From positions 186,001-250,000 of the forward strand of contig JAGYIV010000012.1 in assembly GCA_018402345.1 (NCBI GenBank): a DNA stretch of 64,000 nt. Direction: 5' to 3'. This DNA is from Terrimicrobiaceae bacterium. Its GTDB lineage: Bacteria > Verrucomicrobiota > Verrucomicrobiia > Chthoniobacterales > Terrimicrobiaceae. Below, piece after piece: positions 51,187 through 60,247 of the stretch. The first letter of the stretch is position 1. Each line of letters opens with the position of its first letter. Below the pieces are notes generated by a model. It was not told where the DNA came from, made no database searches, and saw only the letters and a list, made by a program, of their open reading frames with translations. A program made the translations under genes and the position numbers.

Positions 51187-52185
51187 ATGCCAGTTCGTCT
51201 TGGTCGGTTTGAAATGCCGAAAACGCTCGTCAAGGACGAGTCCACATCCACCGATACCTACGCCCTTTTTGTCGCCGAGCCCTTCGAGGGCGGTTACGGC
51301 CACACGATCGGCAACTCGCTTCGCCGCGTGCTCCTCAGCTCCCTCGAGGGTGCCGCGATCACCTCGGTGAAAATCGAGGGTGTCGACCATGAGTTCAGCA
51401 CCATTCCTGGTGTCGTCGATGATGTGGTGGACATCGTGCTCAATCTTAAAAAAATCAAATTCCGCGCCCACGACCACGAGCCCCGCACGCTCAAGCTCTC
51501 GGTGAACAAGGAAGGCGCGGTCACCGCTGGCGACATTCAGGAGACCAACCAGGTCGAGGTCTTGAATCCCGAGCAGATCATCTGCACGCTCGACAAGAAG
51601 CAGAAATTCGAGGCCGAGTTTGTTGTTCGTGTCGGACGTGGATTCGCCACTGGCGACGAGAACAAGCGCCCGGACCAACCGATTGGTGTCATTGCCATCG
51701 ACTCGATCTTCTCGCCGGTCACCCGCGTGAAGTATGCCGTGCAGAACACCCGTGTGGGACAGCGCACCGACTTCGACAAGCTCATCCTTGAGGTGTGGAC
51801 GGACGGGCGCCTGACTCCCGATGACGCATTGCTTCAGGCCTCGGCAATCCTCCGCCACCACTTGGACGTCTTCGTTGGTTTCAACGAAGAGGTTGTGGAG
51901 TTCGACGAGACCCCGCAAGAGGTCAGCCAAGAGAATAACCGTCTCAAGAAGCTCCTCAACATGAGCGTCAACGAGATCGAGTTGTCCGTCCGCGCGGCAA
52001 ACTGCCTCAACAACGCCAACATCACCTCGGTCGGCCAATTGGCTCTCAAGTCCGAAGCCGAGATGCTCAAATACCGCAACTTCGGCAAAAAATCACTCAA
52101 CGAAATCAAAGAAAAACTCCAACAACTCGGCCTCGGTCTCGGTCACAAGATCGACCCCACGCTCGTCGAGGCACCTTTGGAATAA
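51187..52185 (+). CDS. rpoA: DNA-directed RNA polymerase alpha subunit
   Basis: 332 residues. Alpha dimerises and nucleates RNA polymerase assembly; its C-terminal domain contacts UP elements and activators. The N-terminal assembly domain has EPFEGGYGHTIGNSLRRVLL and GAAITSVKIEGVDHEFSTI. The alphaCTD (from about 255) has LSVRAANCLNNANITSVGQL and YRNFGKKSLNEIKEKL, the DNA-binding 265-type Arg/Asn helix region. An ATG 9 codons in (MPKTLVKDES) is an alternative start. It is followed by rplQ after 15 bases. The rest of the spc/alpha operon is not upstream, so rpoA-rplQ is here separated from rpsMKD. Confidence 0.97.
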   Translation: MPVRLGRFEMPKTLVKDESTSTDTYALFVAEPFEGGYGHTIGNSLRRVLLSSLEGAAITSVKIEGVDHEFSTIPGVVDDVVDIVLNLKKIKFRAHDHEPRTLKLSVNKEGAVTAGDIQETNQVEVLNPEQIICTLDKKQKFEAEFVVRVGRGFATGDENKRPDQPIGVIAIDSIFSPVTRVKYAVQNTRVGQRTDFDKLILEVWTDGRLTPDDALLQASAILRHHLDVFVGFNEEVVEFDETPQEVSQENNRLKKLLNMSVNEIELSVRAANCLNNANITSVGQLALKSEAEMLKYRNFGKKSLNEIKEKLQQLGLGLGHKIDPTLVEAPLE

Positions 52186-52200
52186 GCACCTTTTCACGCC

Positions 52201-52605
52201 ATGCGCCACCGTAAGAAAACAGTCAAGCTCGGCCGCAGCACAGCCCACCGCGACGCCCTGCTCGCGAACCAGGTCTGCAGCCTCATCGAGCACAAACGCA
52301 TCAAAACCACCCTCGCCAAGGCGAAGGCCGTCCGTCCGCTCGCGGAAAAGATGGTCACGCTCGGCAAGCGCGGCGACCTCCACGCCCGCCGTGTCGCGGC
52401 GGGATACCTCGGCCAGAAGGATGCTGTGAAAAAGCTCTTCGCCGAGATCGCTCCGCGCGCCGCCACCCGCAAGGGCGGATACACCCGCATCATCAAGCTC
52501 GGCCAGCGCCTGAGCGACGCCGCCCCGATGGCCTACATCGAGTGGGTCGACAACGAGGCAGTCATCGAAGACACCGTCGTTGAGGCCGCTGAAACCAAAA
52601 ACTGA
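52201..52605 (+). CDS. rplQ: 50S ribosomal protein L17
   Basis: 134 residues: [60 protein letters not shown] and [20 protein letters not shown], all canonical L17 segments. The C-terminus has a short acidic extension. It follows rpoA, the conserved order, and is closed by a strong intrinsic terminator. Confidence 0.97.
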   Translation: MRHRKKTVKLGRSTAHRDALLANQVCSLIEHKRIKTTLAKAKAVRPLAEKMVTLGKRGDLHARRVAAGYLGQKDAVKKLFAEIAPRAATRKGGYTRIIKLGQRLSDAAPMAYIEWVDNEAVIEDTVVEAAETKN

Positions 52606-52692
52606 TCCGATTCACCGCGTTGGTTTAGAGTAACATAAATCACTTTAGCCAAGGCCAATGGAAGATTTCTCCCGAGGAATCCCCTGACGGAC

Positions 52693-52730
52693 CGGGCGGA
52701 ACCTGAACAAGGTTCCGCCCGTTTGTCTTT
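52693..52730 (+). terminator. intrinsic terminator after rpoA-rplQ
   Basis: A perfect 11-base stem, CGGGCGGAACC (52693-52703) with GGTTCCGCCCG (52711-52721), loop TGAACAA, followed by the T-rich TTTGTCTTT. It lies 88 bases after the rplQ stop and 28 before argD, so it separates the two transcripts. Confidence 0.9.
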
Positions 52731-52757
52731 GCCGATCGACTTCCCTTCAATCCACCC

Positions 52758-53999
52758 ATGACAACCCTTGCCGAGGATTATTCTCATTTTGTGATCCCCA
52801 CCTACGGGCGTTTCGACCTGGATTTGGCGAGCGGATCGGGATCGCGCGTTATCGACGCGGCAGGCCGGGAGTATCTCGACTTCGGAGCCGGAATCGCGGT
52901 GTGTTCGCTTGGTCACGCCCACCCGGGAGTCACCGAGGCCATCTCGACGCAGGCCGCGACATTGGTGCACACATCGAACCTCTACCGCACACGCCCGCAG
53001 GCGGAGCTTGCGCATCGACTGGTTGAACTCACCGGGCCCGGTAAAATATTTTTCTGCAATAGCGGGGCTGAGGCGAATGAGGGATTGATCAAGCTCGCTC
53101 GCCGCTATGGTTCGGCCAGCGGGCGCCACCGAATGATCACGTTCCACGGATCGTTCCATGGACGCACGATGGCCTGCATTTCCGCCACCGGTCAGGATAA
53201 GGTGAAAAAGGACTTCGGCCCACTGCTCGACGGGTTCGCACATGTGCCATTCGGTTCCCTTGATGCCGTGCGCGAGGCGGCGGGCGGAGATACCGTGGCG
53301 GTGCTTGTCGAGCCTATCCAGGGGGAGGGGGGGATTCACGTGGCCTCGCCGGAGTTTCTGCGGGGCTTGCGGGAGTTGTGTGACGAGCGCGACATGTTGT
53401 TGCTTTTTGACGAGGTCCAATGCGGTCTTGGGCGCACTGGGCATCTGCGTGGTTGGGATGCGATCGCGCCCGATGTGCGGCCCGACGGGGTTTCTTGGGC
53501 AAAAGGCATCGCCAACGGGTTTCCGCTCGGAGCTTTTTGGGTGGGGTCCGAGCGTGTCGATGCGCGCGGCCCCCTGTGCGATCTCCTCGGGCCCGGCAGC
53601 CATGGCACAACGTATGGGGGAAATCCCGTCGCATGTGCGGCGGGCCTCAAGGTGCTTGAAGTGATCGAGAGCGAGCGCTTGCTGGAAAACGCGCTTTCCA
53701 TGGGAGCTCTGCTCGCGGAGTCGTTGCGAGGGCTTTCCAGTCCTTGGATTTCCGAGGTGCGTGCGGTCGGGCTGATGATCGGTGTGCAGCTCAACACGCC
53801 GTCTCAAGCTCTTCCCAAGCCGATTGCCATGGAGGTTGTCCTGCGCGCCATGGGCGGTGGTCTATTGGTGATTCCGGCAGGCGAGACTGTAGTTCGGTTT
53901 TTGCCTCCATTGAACACCACCCGTAGCGAAATCTCCGAGGCGGTGGAAAAGTTCCGCGCCGCCCTTGACTCCCTGCCAGCCGACAGTCCGTCGGTTTGA
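52758..53999 (+). CDS. argD: acetylornithine aminotransferase
   Basis: 413 residues, class III PLP aminotransferase. It converts N-acetylglutamate semialdehyde to N-acetylornithine in arginine synthesis (and often succinyldiaminopimelate in lysine synthesis). Seen: YLDFGAGIAVCSLGHAHPGV, IFFCNSGAEANEGLIKLAR (cofactor phosphate site), ITFHGSFHGRTMA, LLLFDEVQCGLGRTG and the PLP Lys in SWAKGIANGFPLGAFW. The argF gene follows after 15 bases, supporting the arginine assignment over ornithine or GABA aminotransferases. Confidence 0.93.
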   Translation: MTTLAEDYSHFVIPTYGRFDLDLASGSGSRVIDAAGREYLDFGAGIAVCSLGHAHPGVTEAISTQAATLVHTSNLYRTRPQAELAHRLVELTGPGKIFFCNSGAEANEGLIKLARRYGSASGRHRMITFHGSFHGRTMACISATGQDKVKKDFGPLLDGFAHVPFGSLDAVREAAGGDTVAVLVEPIQGEGGIHVASPEFLRGLRELCDERDMLLLFDEVQCGLGRTGHLRGWDAIAPDVRPDGVSWAKGIANGFPLGAFWVGSERVDARGPLCDLLGPGSHGTTYGGNPVACAAGLKVLEVIESERLLENALSMGALLAESLRGLSSPWISEVRAVGLMIGVQLNTPSQALPKPIAMEVVLRAMGGGLLVIPAGETVVRFLPPLNTTRSEISEAVEKFRAALDSLPADSPSV

Positions 54000-54014
54000 C
54001 CCACTGAATCCGCC

Positions 54015-54916
54015 ATGAAAAACCTGCTTTCCATCGAATCACTGTCCGGAACCGAGATCGCCGAGGTCCTTAGCCTCACGGCGCACATGAAATCCACACG
54101 CGGCCGTCACGACTCCAAGCCGCTCGACCAGGAATGCTGGGCGTTGATTTTTTCGAAGTCATCGACCCGCACCCGCGTGTCATTCGAGGTTGGCATTCGG
54201 GAACTCGGCGGCGACCCCCTGTTTCTTGCGGCGGGTGATATTCAGTTGGGTCGGGGCGAACCGATCAAGGATACCGCCCGCGTGATGGGGCGCATGCTTG
54301 ACGGGGCGATTATCCGCACCTTCGCGCAAAGCGATGTCGAGGAGTTCGCGGCCTACAGTGGGATTCCCACCATCAATGCCCTCACCGACGAGGAGCATCC
54401 GTGCCAGATTCTCGCCGACTTGTTCACGATCCAAGAAACACGCGGCACTCTCGATGGCTTGCGCGTGGCGTTTATCGGGGATTCGGATTGCAATGTCGCC
54501 CGCTCGTGGATCTGGGCGGCGGCGCGCTGCGGCTTCGAGCTTGTGTTGGCCGCACCCCCAAGTTCCAGCCTGCTCCCGAACTGCTCGAGCGCGCGGGCGG
54601 GAGGATTTCCGTTACGGACGACATCATGGAGGCCGCGAAGGGGGCGGATGCTCTTTACACCGATGTCTGGGTGAGCATGGGCAAGGAGGAGGAATCCGTC
54701 TACCGCATCGCCCAGTTGCAGGGATACCAGATCAACGAGCCTGTTGTTGCTGCGGCACCCGGCGCGCTGGTCATGCACTGCCTGCCGGCCTACCGGGGGA
54801 AGGAAATCGACGACGCCACATTCGAGGCGCATGCCGACACGATCTTCCGCCAGGCCGAGAACCGTCTTCACGCCCAGAAGGCCGTGCTTCAACTCCTCAA
54901 GGCGGGCGATTCTTAA
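54015..54916 (+). pseudogene. argF: ornithine carbamoyltransferase, one-base frameshift
   Basis: About 300 residues when joined. It transfers carbamoyl from carbamoyl phosphate to ornithine, giving citrulline. The carbamoyl-phosphate motif SKSSTRTRVSFE, the EEHPCQILAD loop and the ornithine-loop HCLPAYRGKEID are all present. The reading frame breaks at a run of five C at 54555-54559 (VLAAPP then KFQPAPELLERAGG); one extra C restores a perfect protein. As argF is a core gene next to intact argD and the break is at a homopolymer, a sequencing indel is the likeliest explanation. The unrepaired frames end at 54674 and 54916. Confidence 0.88.
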
Positions 54917-54973
54917 TCGGTTGACTTTGTTTGAGACGTTTTGAATATGTCCTGAAGTCTCCGCCCCTTTCCA

Positions 54974-55810
54974 ATGTCCGACACCAACCAAGAAACAGAC
55001 CGCATCGTTCTTCCTCCACAAGGAGCCGTTGTGCCACCGAAGCCTACCTCCGCCGGCGCCCCGAAAATCCCGCTGCCCCCCAAGCCCATGCCGATCAAAC
55101 CGGTGGCGGTTCCCTCGGCCGTCTTGAAGCCCGCCGCAGTGCCATCTGCAGTGCCATCTGCAGTGCCCTCCGCAGTCGTAAAACCCGCCGCGGTGCCTTC
55201 GGCCGTGATCAAGCCGCCCTCTCCTCCTTCCGCGGGGGTGAAACTTCCCGGGGCCGCAGTGTCGTTGCCCAAGCCACCTGCCGCGCCGGGTCTCAAGCCC
55301 GCGGCAACGTCCGTGCCATCGCCTCACACTGTATCGATCAAGATGCCGGCCCCTGCTGCTCCAAAACCTCCGACGATCGGTTCCGCTCCGGCCGCTCCTG
55401 TTGCTGCCGCAGGCGATGCGCCAAGCCTGCAAACACAGAAAATTTCGCTTCCCGCAGGCGGGCGTGGACCTCTTCCGCAGGCCACTGTGAATCTCAAGCC
55501 GGCGCCTGCTATTCCAGGGGCCGCCCCTGTTGCCGCCGTTCCCTCTGGCAAGATTGCGGCAGTGCCCTCGGGTAAGGTTGCAGCGGTGCCTTCGGGTAAA
55601 ATCCTACCGACGCCATCGGGACAGGTTTCTCCAGCCGCGTCGGGCAAAGTGGCTCTCCCCACCGAGTCCTCTGCCGCCCCTGCGGGCGGAAGTGCCGCGA
55701 CGGACGTTGGCGGCGCCTCGTCCCAATCGGAGTTGTTGCTTGGCGCAGCTGCGGCGATTGTCACGCTCGCCTCGCTGGCGATCCAAATTCTCACCCTCTC
55801 CAGTTTCTAA
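54974..55810 (+). CDS. Pro/Ala-rich repeat protein with C-terminal membrane anchor
   Basis: 278 residues, not recognised. After a polar start (MSDTNQETDRIVLPPQ) nearly all of it is low-complexity: proline/lysine-rich (KIPLPPKPMPIK), then AVPSA units with PSAVPSAVPSAVV, later PSGK units (AAVPSGKVAAVPSGKILPTP). It ends in a single hydrophobic helix (ELLLGAAAAIVTLASLAIQI) at the very C-terminus, so it is probably tail-anchored with the repeats on the cytoplasmic side. It lies 57 bases after argF and 20 before trxA. The frame is consistently coding by codon bias, but no function can be suggested beyond a flexible linker or scaffold. Confidence 0.7.
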   Translation: MSDTNQETDRIVLPPQGAVVPPKPTSAGAPKIPLPPKPMPIKPVAVPSAVLKPAAVPSAVPSAVPSAVVKPAAVPSAVIKPPSPPSAGVKLPGAAVSLPKPPAAPGLKPAATSVPSPHTVSIKMPAPAAPKPPTIGSAPAAPVAAAGDAPSLQTQKISLPAGGRGPLPQATVNLKPAPAIPGAAPVAAVPSGKIAAVPSGKVAAVPSGKILPTPSGQVSPAASGKVALPTESSAAPAGGSAATDVGGASSQSELLLGAAAAIVTLASLAIQILTLSSF

Positions 55811-55830
55811 CACCAACCACACATCCCACT

Positions 55831-56160
55831 ATGGCACATCCCAACGTCACCGACCTCAACGACACAACATTCGAACCCTTCATCGCCCAGGCCAGCGGGC
55901 CTGTTCTTGTTGATTTCTGGGCACCTTGGTGCGCTCCGTGCCGCATGCTGGGCCCGGTTGTGGAGGAGGTCGCCGCGGAAAACGTCGGCAAATTCCACAT
56001 CGCCAAGGTCAATGTCGATGACGCTCCCGGCGTGTCAGCCCAGTTCGGCATTCGCAGCATTCCCTCGCTGATCTACTTCAAAGGCGGAGCGAAGAAAGAC
56101 CAGTCCGTCGGCGTGTCAGGAAAAGGCGAGATCGTCGCCAAGCTCAACGCCCTTCTGTAA
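55831..56160 (+). CDS. trxA: thioredoxin
   Basis: 109 residues. Disulfide reductase of the cytoplasm with the active site FWAPWCAPCRML (W-C-A-P-C, a common variant of WCGPC), preceded by VLVDFWAPW and followed by the cis-Pro loop IRSIPSLIYFKGG. Length and motifs are standard. It starts 20 bases after the repeat protein, so co-transcription is likely. Confidence 0.95.
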   Translation: MAHPNVTDLNDTTFEPFIAQASGPVLVDFWAPWCAPCRMLGPVVEEVAAENVGKFHIAKVNVDDAPGVSAQFGIRSIPSLIYFKGGAKKDQSVGVSGKGEIVAKLNALL

Positions 56161-56167
56161 CCAATCG

Positions 56168-56185
56168 CGGACGGCTTGCCGTCCG
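56168..56185. repeat. short intergenic palindrome between convergent trxA and rlmD
   Basis: CGGACGGC TT GCCGTCCG forms a perfect 8-base stem with a 2-base centre. A second weaker inverted repeat, ACAACCCG ... CGGGTTGT (56193-56226), lies beside it. Together they could end both convergent transcripts, though no T-tract is present. The sequence resembles short palindromes scattered between genes in related genomes (from memory, unchecked). Confidence 0.5.
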
Positions 56186-56206
56186 GTTGCCAACAACCCG
56201 TCGTGC

Positions 56207-57301
56207 TTAATCGCGCGGCGGGTTGTCGCGTTTGAACAGCGCCGCCAACTCGATCTCGGCGGTCTGCGGAAACATGTCCACCGGTTGGACAGCCGCGAGC
56301 GCGTAGGCGGCGGCGAGTTGTTTTGTGTCCCTCGAGAAGGTGGAAGGATCGCAGGAGACGTAAACAAGGCGTTCCGGTGGGTTCTCCATGATCGCCCGGA
56401 GGACATCGGGAGCGAGTCCCTCGGCGGGTGGATCGACGATCAATGTGGTGTCGCTGGATGTCGAGGTGGCCAGAAGTTCCGGCAAATGGACTTCCACGGC
56501 CCCGGTGAGATGCGACTCGTTTGGTGCGGCGGATTCCATGGCGCGGCGCGAGGCGGCCTCGCTCCACTCGATGCCCACGACCTTGGCGAAGCGATCCACA
56601 AGGCGCTTGGAGAAAAATCCCGCGCCTGCGTAGGCATCGATAAGCAAATTCCCGTCGCCGCAGAACTCCGTGACGACCGAAGCGAGAATTTCGGCAGTCT
56701 CGGCATTCACTTGGGTGAATCCGCGCCCGGCGGCGTTTTCGCCGATCGTGTAGCGACCGGGTTGGCGTGGCGGTTTTTTACGAAATGCGGCAAGTTTTTC
56801 ATTCACTCCGTCACTGGCGATCGGGCATGCGGCGACATCCACCAACTTGTGGGTATGCCGGTGGAAAAATCCGGTGTGACCTTCGGCGGTGTGCACCGCG
56901 ATGCGGTTCCGGTAGGCCCACTCGCGGGGAGAGGCGAGCATCGGAGCGACCGGCGCGTTGGCCATGCCGCCGATGCGGCGAAGGAGTTCCGCGACCTGAG
57001 AGGTCTTGGTCTCGAGTTGCAGGGAATACTCGGCATGCTGGTAGGCGCAGCCGCCGCAATCGCCGAACAAAGGGCATGAGGGAGTGACTCGGCGCGGCGA
57101 GGCCTCAAGAAGTTTGAGGAGCACGGCCTCGGCGTGGTTTTTCTTGGACTTGATGATGCGCACAATTGCGCGTTCCCCTGGGAGGGTGCCATGCGCAAAG
57201 CACACACGACCGTCGTCGAGTCTGCCAACGCCCGCGCCACCATAGGCGAGGCTGTCGATGTGCAGGGTGGCTTCGATGGGAGTCGGGCGTCGGTTTACCA
57301 T
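56207..57301 (-). CDS. rlmD: 23S rRNA (uracil-5-)-methyltransferase, RlmD/RumA type
   Basis: 364 residues. SAM-dependent m5U methyltransferase of the TrmA/RumA family. It has an N-terminal TRAM-like barrel (ATLHIDSLAYGGAGVGRLDD), Fe-S cluster cysteines in CPLFGDCGGCAYQH plus VAACPIA, the SAM site LLIDAYAGAGFFSKRL, LIVDPPAEGL and the catalytic Cys in VYVSCDPSTFSRD. The Fe-S cysteines fit RumA/RlmD-like enzymes rather than TrmA; which uridine (1939, 747 or another) is modified cannot be read from the sequence. It overlaps the DUF4139 stop by 7 bases. Confidence 0.88.
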   Translation of the reverse strand: MVNRRPTPIEATLHIDSLAYGGAGVGRLDDGRVCFAHGTLPGERAIVRIIKSKKNHAEAVLLKLLEASPRRVTPSCPLFGDCGGCAYQHAEYSLQLETKTSQVAELLRRIGGMANAPVAPMLASPREWAYRNRIAVHTAEGHTGFFHRHTHKLVDVAACPIASDGVNEKLAAFRKKPPRQPGRYTIGENAAGRGFTQVNAETAEILASVVTEFCGDGNLLIDAYAGAGFFSKRLVDRFAKVVGIEWSEAASRRAMESAAPNESHLTGAVEVHLPELLATSTSSDTTLIVDPPAEGLAPDVLRAIMENPPERLVYVSCDPSTFSRDTKQLAAAYALAAVQPVDMFPQTAEIELAALFKRDNPPRD

Positions 57302-58710
57302 GTGTAGCGCACGGTATAGGCGACCGATTTTTCACCACCAGCGGAAACCGGCACATCGAATTGAATGCGACCGCTGTCGAGGCGTTCGAATTTCATCGAG
57401 GATTTCAGTATTTCCCAATTCGATCCGCGGGCGAGGCGCTCGACGACTTGGATCGTGACTGCCGAGTCCTTCCGGTTGCGGAGGGTGATATTTATTTCCT
57501 CGGTGGTCGTCTTGTTAGCGGTATCGACGGCGAGATTTTCGCGCACGCGCTTGCCGACAAGATCGAATGCCGTTCCAGTGGCGAGGCGCACGGTCTCGCC
57601 TGCGGCGGTGTGGCCTATGCTGCGCTCGCCGGTGAATTCGAGATCGGAGCCATCGGCCTCGTAAAACCTGAACGTGCCTGCGGGGAGAGGAATCCCGAGG
57701 CCGTTTGCCTTGGTGTTTTCAATTTCCCGGAAGACGTCGATGCGTGTGCCCGCCTGGCCGCCGAATTCCTCGTTGGTGAGTCCCTGGAGCGGATCGCCGC
57801 CGAAATGGCGGGGGAGAAAATTGGCCTGTGGATCGTAGAGATACACCCTGCGTGACTTGACGCCCTTGGCGTTTGCAAATTCCACCTGCTTCATGGCTCC
57901 GGCAGGCAGGCTGACAGGGCGGGGGAGGGTGTAGAGGTGCAGATCGCCGAACGAGCGCTCGACCACCTCCGAGTCGCTTGTCATGGCAGCCATAGCCATG
58001 ACCCGGGTGTTGTCGCGCAATTGGCGCTTCGGTTCAGCAACCGAGACATCCCCTGCGATGAGCTTGATGGCACACTTGTCGAAATCGCGAGTCGATTCAT
58101 TAGTGATCGCCACCCAGGCGGTGAGGTCGATCGTCGATCCGTCGCCGCTCGAGACGAGAGTGTAGTCTGCCGACCAATCCAATCCCGAGGCGAGGTAGGC
58201 CAGAGTGGCCTGCGTGGTGAGTGCCTTCTCCGCGGAGAGCGACCAGACGATGGCCGGTTGGAGACGGGTGTCATCCGGAAGCGGAGGAAACAACGGTTCG
58301 CCGGGAAGGCCGAAGCGCAGGGTTCCATCAAGCGAGACGAGCGAGTTGTCGCCATTTGCCGAGAGGAGTGTGGCGGCGAGTATGCGGTCTGGCTTTTCAG
58401 GTTCCTTGATGAGGAATTGCAGGCTTTTCCCCTCGAACCGCTGCAAGAGTATGTCACGTGTCAGCGCATTTGTTTCAACCCCCTGCTCGAGAATCCCGAA
58501 GGCACCTGGGGTCTCCGGGATGAGAAGAATCGAGTTCGCATCGATTCCCTGCATCACGGGAGAGTGGACCACCTCGTTGACTCCAGCCTGAAGCGTCAAA
58601 GGCAACGTGTCGCGAACGAGAGCAGTGTTTTGATTGAAAATCGTGAGGCTTGTTGAGGCCATGAGCGGCACTGCGAGGAGTGCCATGGCCGCGATGAAAT
58701 ACTTCAACAT
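57295..58710 (-). CDS. exported DUF4139-like protein
   Basis: 471 residues with signal peptide MLKYFIAAMALLAVPLMA. The body is beta-rich and resembles DUF4139 proteins: SLTIFNQNTALVRDTLPLTL near the start, LAYLASGLDWSADYTLVSS and LTAWVAITNESTRDFDKCAI in the middle, and ITLRNRKDSAVTIQVVERLA with GGEKSVAYTVRYTW at the end. The family is periplasmic or surface-located and of unknown function. The gene is transcribed towards rlmD and ends inside its start, an arrangement that suggests a shared transcript without a functional link. Confidence 0.8.
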   Translation of the reverse strand: MLKYFIAAMALLAVPLMASTSLTIFNQNTALVRDTLPLTLQAGVNEVVHSPVMQGIDANSILLIPETPGAFGILEQGVETNALTRDILLQRFEGKSLQFLIKEPEKPDRILAATLLSANGDNSLVSLDGTLRFGLPGEPLFPPLPDDTRLQPAIVWSLSAEKALTTQATLAYLASGLDWSADYTLVSSGDGSTIDLTAWVAITNESTRDFDKCAIKLIAGDVSVAEPKRQLRDNTRVMAMAAMTSDSEVVERSFGDLHLYTLPRPVSLPAGAMKQVEFANAKGVKSRRVYLYDPQANFLPRHFGGDPLQGLTNEEFGGQAGTRIDVFREIENTKANGLGIPLPAGTFRFYEADGSDLEFTGERSIGHTAAGETVRLATGTAFDLVGKRVRENLAVDTANKTTTEEINITLRNRKDSAVTIQVVERLARGSNWEILKSSMKFERLDSGRIQFDVPVSAGGEKSVAYTVRYTW

Positions 58711-60247
58711 GGGCGGACCATAGTGGCTGCGATATGTGGTGGCGACATGGATTTTGGATCGCCCGAATCGGGATCACAGCACAGGCTCCTGGGGGTGCGC
58801 AAAGAGTGTGCCTAGCTCGCCAGCAACTAACGTTCAAATTCTCCTCTGATCCTATCGCTGTCCCCGCCGCTTCCACCACAAATCGCATAGGTGATCTGAG
58901 TTGGATACTCTGGGTTGTCTCCGAGGGAACAGTCGCGCCACCTCGGTGGTAAGAAAAAATCCAACTTCAGACGGCTTTTGCAGACATCCAATCACTGCGT
59001 CTCTATGGCGGAATTCATAGAAAGAGATTTGGCTTCCATTGGGTATTGGTGACGCGCTTCCCTTGGTCTATCTACTATGAGATGGAGGAGTGTCTTCCGG
59101 TGGTCTGCCGAATATTGGACCGCCGATCTCACCCAAATAACCATCGTAGAGCCCTGTCAAATTAGGGCGAAAAAAGCGCCTCTACACGCGATGCTGCTGC
59201 TTCGAGAAGCCAATTTTGATGATGCAGGAGAAAGAATGACAATAAGGGGGAAAAAATGCTTGCGTGTATTACGCCAAGTGGGTGTTAAAAAATTACACCT
59301 ACTATTTTCCGTAAAAAATCCTCCCACGTTGATAGGGTTCTCCAAGGCGCCAAGTCTGCCACTGCCCATGGTGGCCAACTCATCGACGATGCCTTGGCCA
59401 AAGGTTTCGGTCGCTCGAAAAGGCTCGCCGCCTGCCAGTTGCTGGATCCGCGCAAAGACAAAAGCCGGTGCCTTTCGCCGGAAGCCATCGTAACCCCAAT
59501 CATTTTCAGCTTCTGCTCGGGCGGCGTGAGCATCAGCGATGAGGGACGCCTATGGGGCGATCCTGCACTGGGCCAGTTCTTGGGCATGGAACGCTGGACC
59601 GAGGAGACCACGGCTTCGGCGAGGATGGATTCATCAACAAAACCGGCTTCCGCCCCGACGACTCGCGCATGCAAACCGACCAACTCGGCCCCGCCGGAAA
59701 ATCCCGCGCAGGCAAGCAGGTCACTATCATCCACGGACTCAACGCCCAGCACGGCACCGATGGAAATGTGGAAAACCTCAACGCCCGCTCCCGGGTCGGC
59801 GTCACGCCAATCACGAAAGTCTTCTATTGACCCAACACCGAACTTTTAGACAGGAGGACAGGATGAGCAGGATTAACAGGAAGGGTTTATGGCAGTAATG
59901 AGGCGGACAATATTATCCGATGTGATTTCGTGCAATTCATTCGTTCTCTGTGCACTTTGACTCTATCGCTCCCGCTCATTCGCCCTTCGGGCCAACCTTC
60001 GGTTGCTCTTCCTTGCGCCACCCCGGCACGCGGTTGTGTTCTTCGTGGTGAATTCCTCTGGATTTGGGTTTAGTCCAAACGCCGCCAATTGAGCCGCGCC
60101 TCGGGCGTCTCTCCCGTTCCAAACCGGTGGGATCGGCTCGCCGCAGCGAACCTGGAGACAACGCTCTGTGGCGTTGAAAAAAACAAGGATCGTTCGCCTC
60201 GGCCTAGCAAGTCAACCGGCGTTGCAGGAAGTGTTTTACTGTTCTCC
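58711..60247. other. degraded region upstream of the amine-oxidase island
   Basis: About 1.5 kb without an intact gene. 58,711-59,330 shows nothing recognisable. 59,340-59,800 has coding-like base composition, with three overlapping frames each carrying plausible stretches (LIDDALAKGFGRSKRLAACQ; GFINKTGFRPDDSRMQTDQL; VTIIHGLNAQHGTDGNVENL), as in a gene broken by several shifts; I cannot name the family. 59,801-59,939 is the first copy of the island's direct repeat. Around 60,035-60,055 lies a CACCACGAAGAACACAA-like run similar to intergenic repeats seen in many environmental genomes. Confidence 0.5.
59801..59939. repeat. island-flanking direct repeat, copy 1
   Basis: 139 bases beginning GTCACGCCAATCACGAAAG and ending GTGCAATTCA. 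It matches copy 2 (63473-63608) apart from a 3-base indel and two substitutions. It contains the run GGAGGACAGGATGAGCAGG followed by ATTAACAGGAAGGG, similar to ACAGGATGAACAGGATTAACAGG-type intergenic sequences common in environmental bacteria. The pair brackets the amine oxidase, the IS4-family element and the tandem array. Confidence 0.88.

Noticed and set aside
59077-59493. 138-codon frame upstream of the island
   Set aside because: Its composition changes midway and no family is recognisable; at best it covers part of a broken gene.
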